From contig DJXH01000008.1 of NCBI GenBank assembly GCA_002449665.1, positions 62,001 through 126,000 of the forward strand: a stretch of DNA of 64,000 bases, given 5' to 3'. Positions within the stretch are counted from its first letter, which is position 1, and each line of letters opens with the position of its first letter. The position numbers were made by a program, and so were the translations under genes. This DNA comes from Bacteroidales bacterium UBA7009. Lineage in GTDB: Bacteria; Bacteroidota; Bacteroidia; Bacteroidales; Paludibacteraceae. The notes beneath the pieces were generated by a model. It made no database searches. It was given only the letters and a program-made list of their open reading frames with translations, and was not told where the DNA came from. Below are positions 62,071 to 64,000 of the stretch, piece after piece.

Positions 62071-63198
62071 CTACTGATATACTATACACAGCCCGGCATG
62101 GGAGAAGTTGTCCACACTGCGGAACATACCATACGGGCAGTTGCCGTGGTAGGCTCTCACCCCTATGGAGAAGCGGGAGAAATAGCCGTCATAGTGGGGC
62201 ATATTATATCTCATTCCCACGAACACACTGTACGTGAATCGGCGGCGGTCGGCTGCTATATACTGCGGCTCGGCGGCGATAGTTGTCTCGGTAAGCGAAT
62301 AGGCGTACATTGCGCGGTTTCTAACCTCTGCGGACACTATAGCCTGAAAGCCGTGCTTGCTGCACGCCGACTGATACTGATACTGCAACCACACCTCAAA
62401 GGGCATACCGCTCGGACCGAACCGCTCCGGCATTCCGGCTTTGTTCTGACTTACGTCGCTGTTAGAGGGGAGGTTATTGACCGCGCCATCGGCACTATTG
62501 ACAAAGTACCAGCCTTGTTTAGGGTCAAGCAGCACGTGCGCGCCCAAGCGAAAAGTGTGGGTCTCGGCGTAGCGGTTCTCAGGCTCATTGAGAGTGAAAA
62601 GCAACTCGGCGTAGTTGTAGTTAACATTAACTCGGCGCAGGGCATACCCCTTGTCGGCACGCTGAAGCACCATCTCGTCGCCTATATGAGTTGATTCGTG
62701 TTTGAAAGGACATAGTTGTATGCTGTAGTTTTTGAGAAAAGTCTGCCTGTCAGCCGCTGCGTTCTGCTGTCCGAAGCGTTGAATAAAAGTAAAAGTGGGC
62801 ATAGCGATGCGATAGTCGGTGTTTACTACGGGAGAAGTGGTACGCTCTGTAATATCCATCCACAGGTTGACACTGAAGGTCTGCGATATGCTCATTCCGT
62901 AGCGGCGTTGCTGCAAGTCCATACTCCATACGCTTATCCTGCCGCCGAAGACTGCCATTATCTGGTTGCCGTACTTATGCCCCGAACCGGCATAATCGGT
63001 AGCGGGCGAATAAGATACGGGTCCCAAGTCCATACGAACGAAGTCGGGGTGCTCATCGGCATAGAGGGAGTGTCCATAGGGGACGTAGTGGAACCACTTG
63101 CCTGTGCGATATGCGGCGGAGTCGGCTGTTGTCTGCGCGGCTGCAAAAGTAAGCGGAAAAACAGCAACAAGCAGGAGTAGTATATTTTTTACAGTCAT
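62071..63198 (-). CDS. outer-membrane-type protein, DUF1207-like
   Basis: The start at 63198 (MTVKNILLLLVAVFPLTF...AQ signal peptide) is preferred to 63225, which overlaps lepA. About 375 mature residues have alternating aromatic strands (WSMDLQQRRYGMSISQTF, YNYAELLFTLNEP, FTYSVFVGMRYNM), as in beta-barrel or barrel-associated proteins. The stretch FKHESTHIGDEMVLQR resembles the HxSSHLGDE motif of DUF1207 proteins. Function unknown. 4 bases after lepA and probably co-transcribed. Confidence 0.65.
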   Translation of the reverse strand: MTVKNILLLLVAVFPLTFAAAQTTADSAAYRTGKWFHYVPYGHSLYADEHPDFVRMDLGPVSYSPATDYAGSGHKYGNQIMAVFGGRISVWSMDLQQRRYGMSISQTFSVNLWMDITERTTSPVVNTDYRIAMPTFTFIQRFGQQNAAADRQTFLKNYSIQLCPFKHESTHIGDEMVLQRADKGYALRRVNVNYNYAELLFTLNEPENRYAETHTFRLGAHVLLDPKQGWYFVNSADGAVNNLPSNSDVSQNKAGMPERFGPSGMPFEVWLQYQYQSACSKHGFQAIVSAEVRNRAMYAYSLTETTIAAEPQYIAADRRRFTYSVFVGMRYNMPHYDGYFSRFSIGVRAYHGNCPYGMFRSVDNFSHAGLCIVYQ

Positions 63199-63202
63199 CT
63201 CT

Positions 63203-64000
63203 TTAGTCAAGTTTGAGCACGGCAAGGAACGCTTTTTGCGGCACTTCCACGTTGCCTATCTGCTTCATTCGTTTCTTTCCGCGTTTCTGTTTTTCAAGCA
63301 GTTTGCGCTTACGGCTCACATCGCCGCCATAGCACTTGGCAAGCACATCTTTTCTTACCTGCTTGACCGTCTCCCGCGCTATAATCTTCGCGCCTATGGC
63401 TGCCTGAATGGCTATATCAAACTGCTGGCGCGGCAGCAACTCTTTGAGTTTCTCGCACATACGCCTACCAAAGTCCACAGCGTTGTCGCGGTGGGTTAGG
63501 GTAGAAAGTGCATCCACCTGCTCGCCGTTAAGCAAGATGTCAAGTTTGACGAGGTTGGACGGACGAAAACCGTTCTGGTGCCAGTCGAAGGAGGCGTAGC
63601 CTTTGGAGATGGATTTGAGGCGGTCGTAGAAGTCAATCACTATCTCGCCGAGCGGCATATCGAAGAGCAGTTCCATACGGTTGCCGCTGATGTATTCCTG
63701 CTTTACGAGTTCGCCCCGCTTGTCAAGACATAGGGTCATGATAGGACCTATAAACTGCGAAGTGGTTATTACAGAGGCTCTTATGTACGGCTCTTCTATA
63801 CGGTCAATTTCCGTGAGGTCGGGCATACCGGCGGGGTTATGCACCTCTTTCATTCCGCCCGACTTGGTATATACGTTGTAACTTACGTTTGGCACGGTCG
63901 TGATAACGTCCATATCAAACTCTCTATCAAGTCTTTCCTGCACTATCTCCATGTGGAGCAAGCCGAGAAAACCGCAGCGGAAACCGAAGCCGAGAGCCAC
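63203..64000 (-). CDS. lepA: elongation factor 4 (LepA), 5' part beyond window
   Basis: The C-terminal 265 residues of LepA: GFGFRCGFLGLLHMEIVQER, EPYIRASVITTSQFIGPIM, GYASFDWHQNGFRPSNLVKL and the diagnostic C-terminal GAKIIARETVKQVRKDVLAK, GGDVSRKRKLLEKQKRGKKR, VPQKAFLAVL. The GTPase domain lies right of the window. LepA back-translocates stalled ribosomes. No start codon is inside the window; the frame is open at the right edge. Confidence 0.97.
   Translation of the reverse strand: MALGFGFRCGFLGLLHMEIVQERLDREFDMDVITTVPNVSYNVYTKSGGMKEVHNPAGMPDLTEIDRIEEPYIRASVITTSQFIGPIMTLCLDKRGELVKQEYISGNRMELLFDMPLGEIVIDFYDRLKSISKGYASFDWHQNGFRPSNLVKLDILLNGEQVDALSTLTHRDNAVDFGRRMCEKLKELLPRQQFDIAIQAAIGAKIIARETVKQVRKDVLAKCYGGDVSRKRKLLEKQKRGKKRMKQIGNVEVPQKAFLAVLKLD

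Overview
The window comes from a member of the Bacteroidales (Bacteroidota), probably an uncultured gut or oral-type anaerobe. Several things point there: repeated promoters of the Bacteroidetes type (TTTG, about 20 bases, then TAnnTTTG), BspA-type leucine-rich surface proteins, TonB-dependent receptors, KorAB 2-oxoacid:ferredoxin oxidoreductase, menaquinone methylation, a GlsB/OlsB-type N-acyltransferase, and the rpmB-rpmG-DUF4295 trio. I recognised no rRNA, tRNA, CRISPR array or transposase.

Layout. 1-5.7 kb: a giant secreted BspA/FISUMP/InlB-repeat protein read leftwards off the window edge. Its promoter lies between two 17-bp inverted repeats and may be invertible. 6.1-9.8 kb: an accessory patch with a toxin-antitoxin remnant, a decayed AAA/DUF4143 ATPase, 32-bp tandem repeats and an intact AAA/DUF4143 ATPase. 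9.9-15.4 kb: a leftward metal operon of a FeoB permease lacking its GTPase domain, a TonB receptor, an HMA metal-binding protein and a vWA lipoprotein. 15.6-18.6 kb: korA-korB. 18.6-19 kb: an ATPase fragment and a large palindrome. 19-26.5 kb: a leftward operon of glsB, a yggS/TonB-receptor in-frame fusion, mutS and menG. 26.7-31 kb: sbcD-sbcC. 31-32.1 kb: another AAA ATPase.

32.4-47.6 kb is the most unusual part: an AT-rich, tightly packed leftward set of about 15 genes. It encodes a tubulin/FtsZ-like GTPase, an 1123-residue protein with an actin/Hsp70-type ATPase core, a vWA lipoprotein, a secreted trypsin-like protease with an SNase-like N-terminus, several one- to three-pass membrane proteins with coiled coils, and the small membrane families TM2, DUF2752 and DUF805. 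I read it as a membrane-associated cytomotive or conflict system. Its closest conceptual relatives are the non-division FtsZ-like families described next to vWA genes, but here with an actin-like partner. Upstream lies a probable structured non-coding RNA of about 310 nt with its own strong promoter.

48.4-64 kb is ordinary core genome: gltX; tig; mpl, a dCMP deaminase, an S41 protease and a lipid kinase; then leftwards a BspA-type protein, recA, an AmgK-like kinase fused to a RapZ C-terminal domain, and a MurU-like nucleotidyltransferase; the rpmB-rpmG-DUF4295 operon; an outer-membrane-type protein; and the 3' part of lepA.

Caution: several disrupted frames (about 7.51, 38.90 and 43.76 kb) are each explained by one missing base in an A run. 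Assembly indels are therefore a live alternative to real gene decay.
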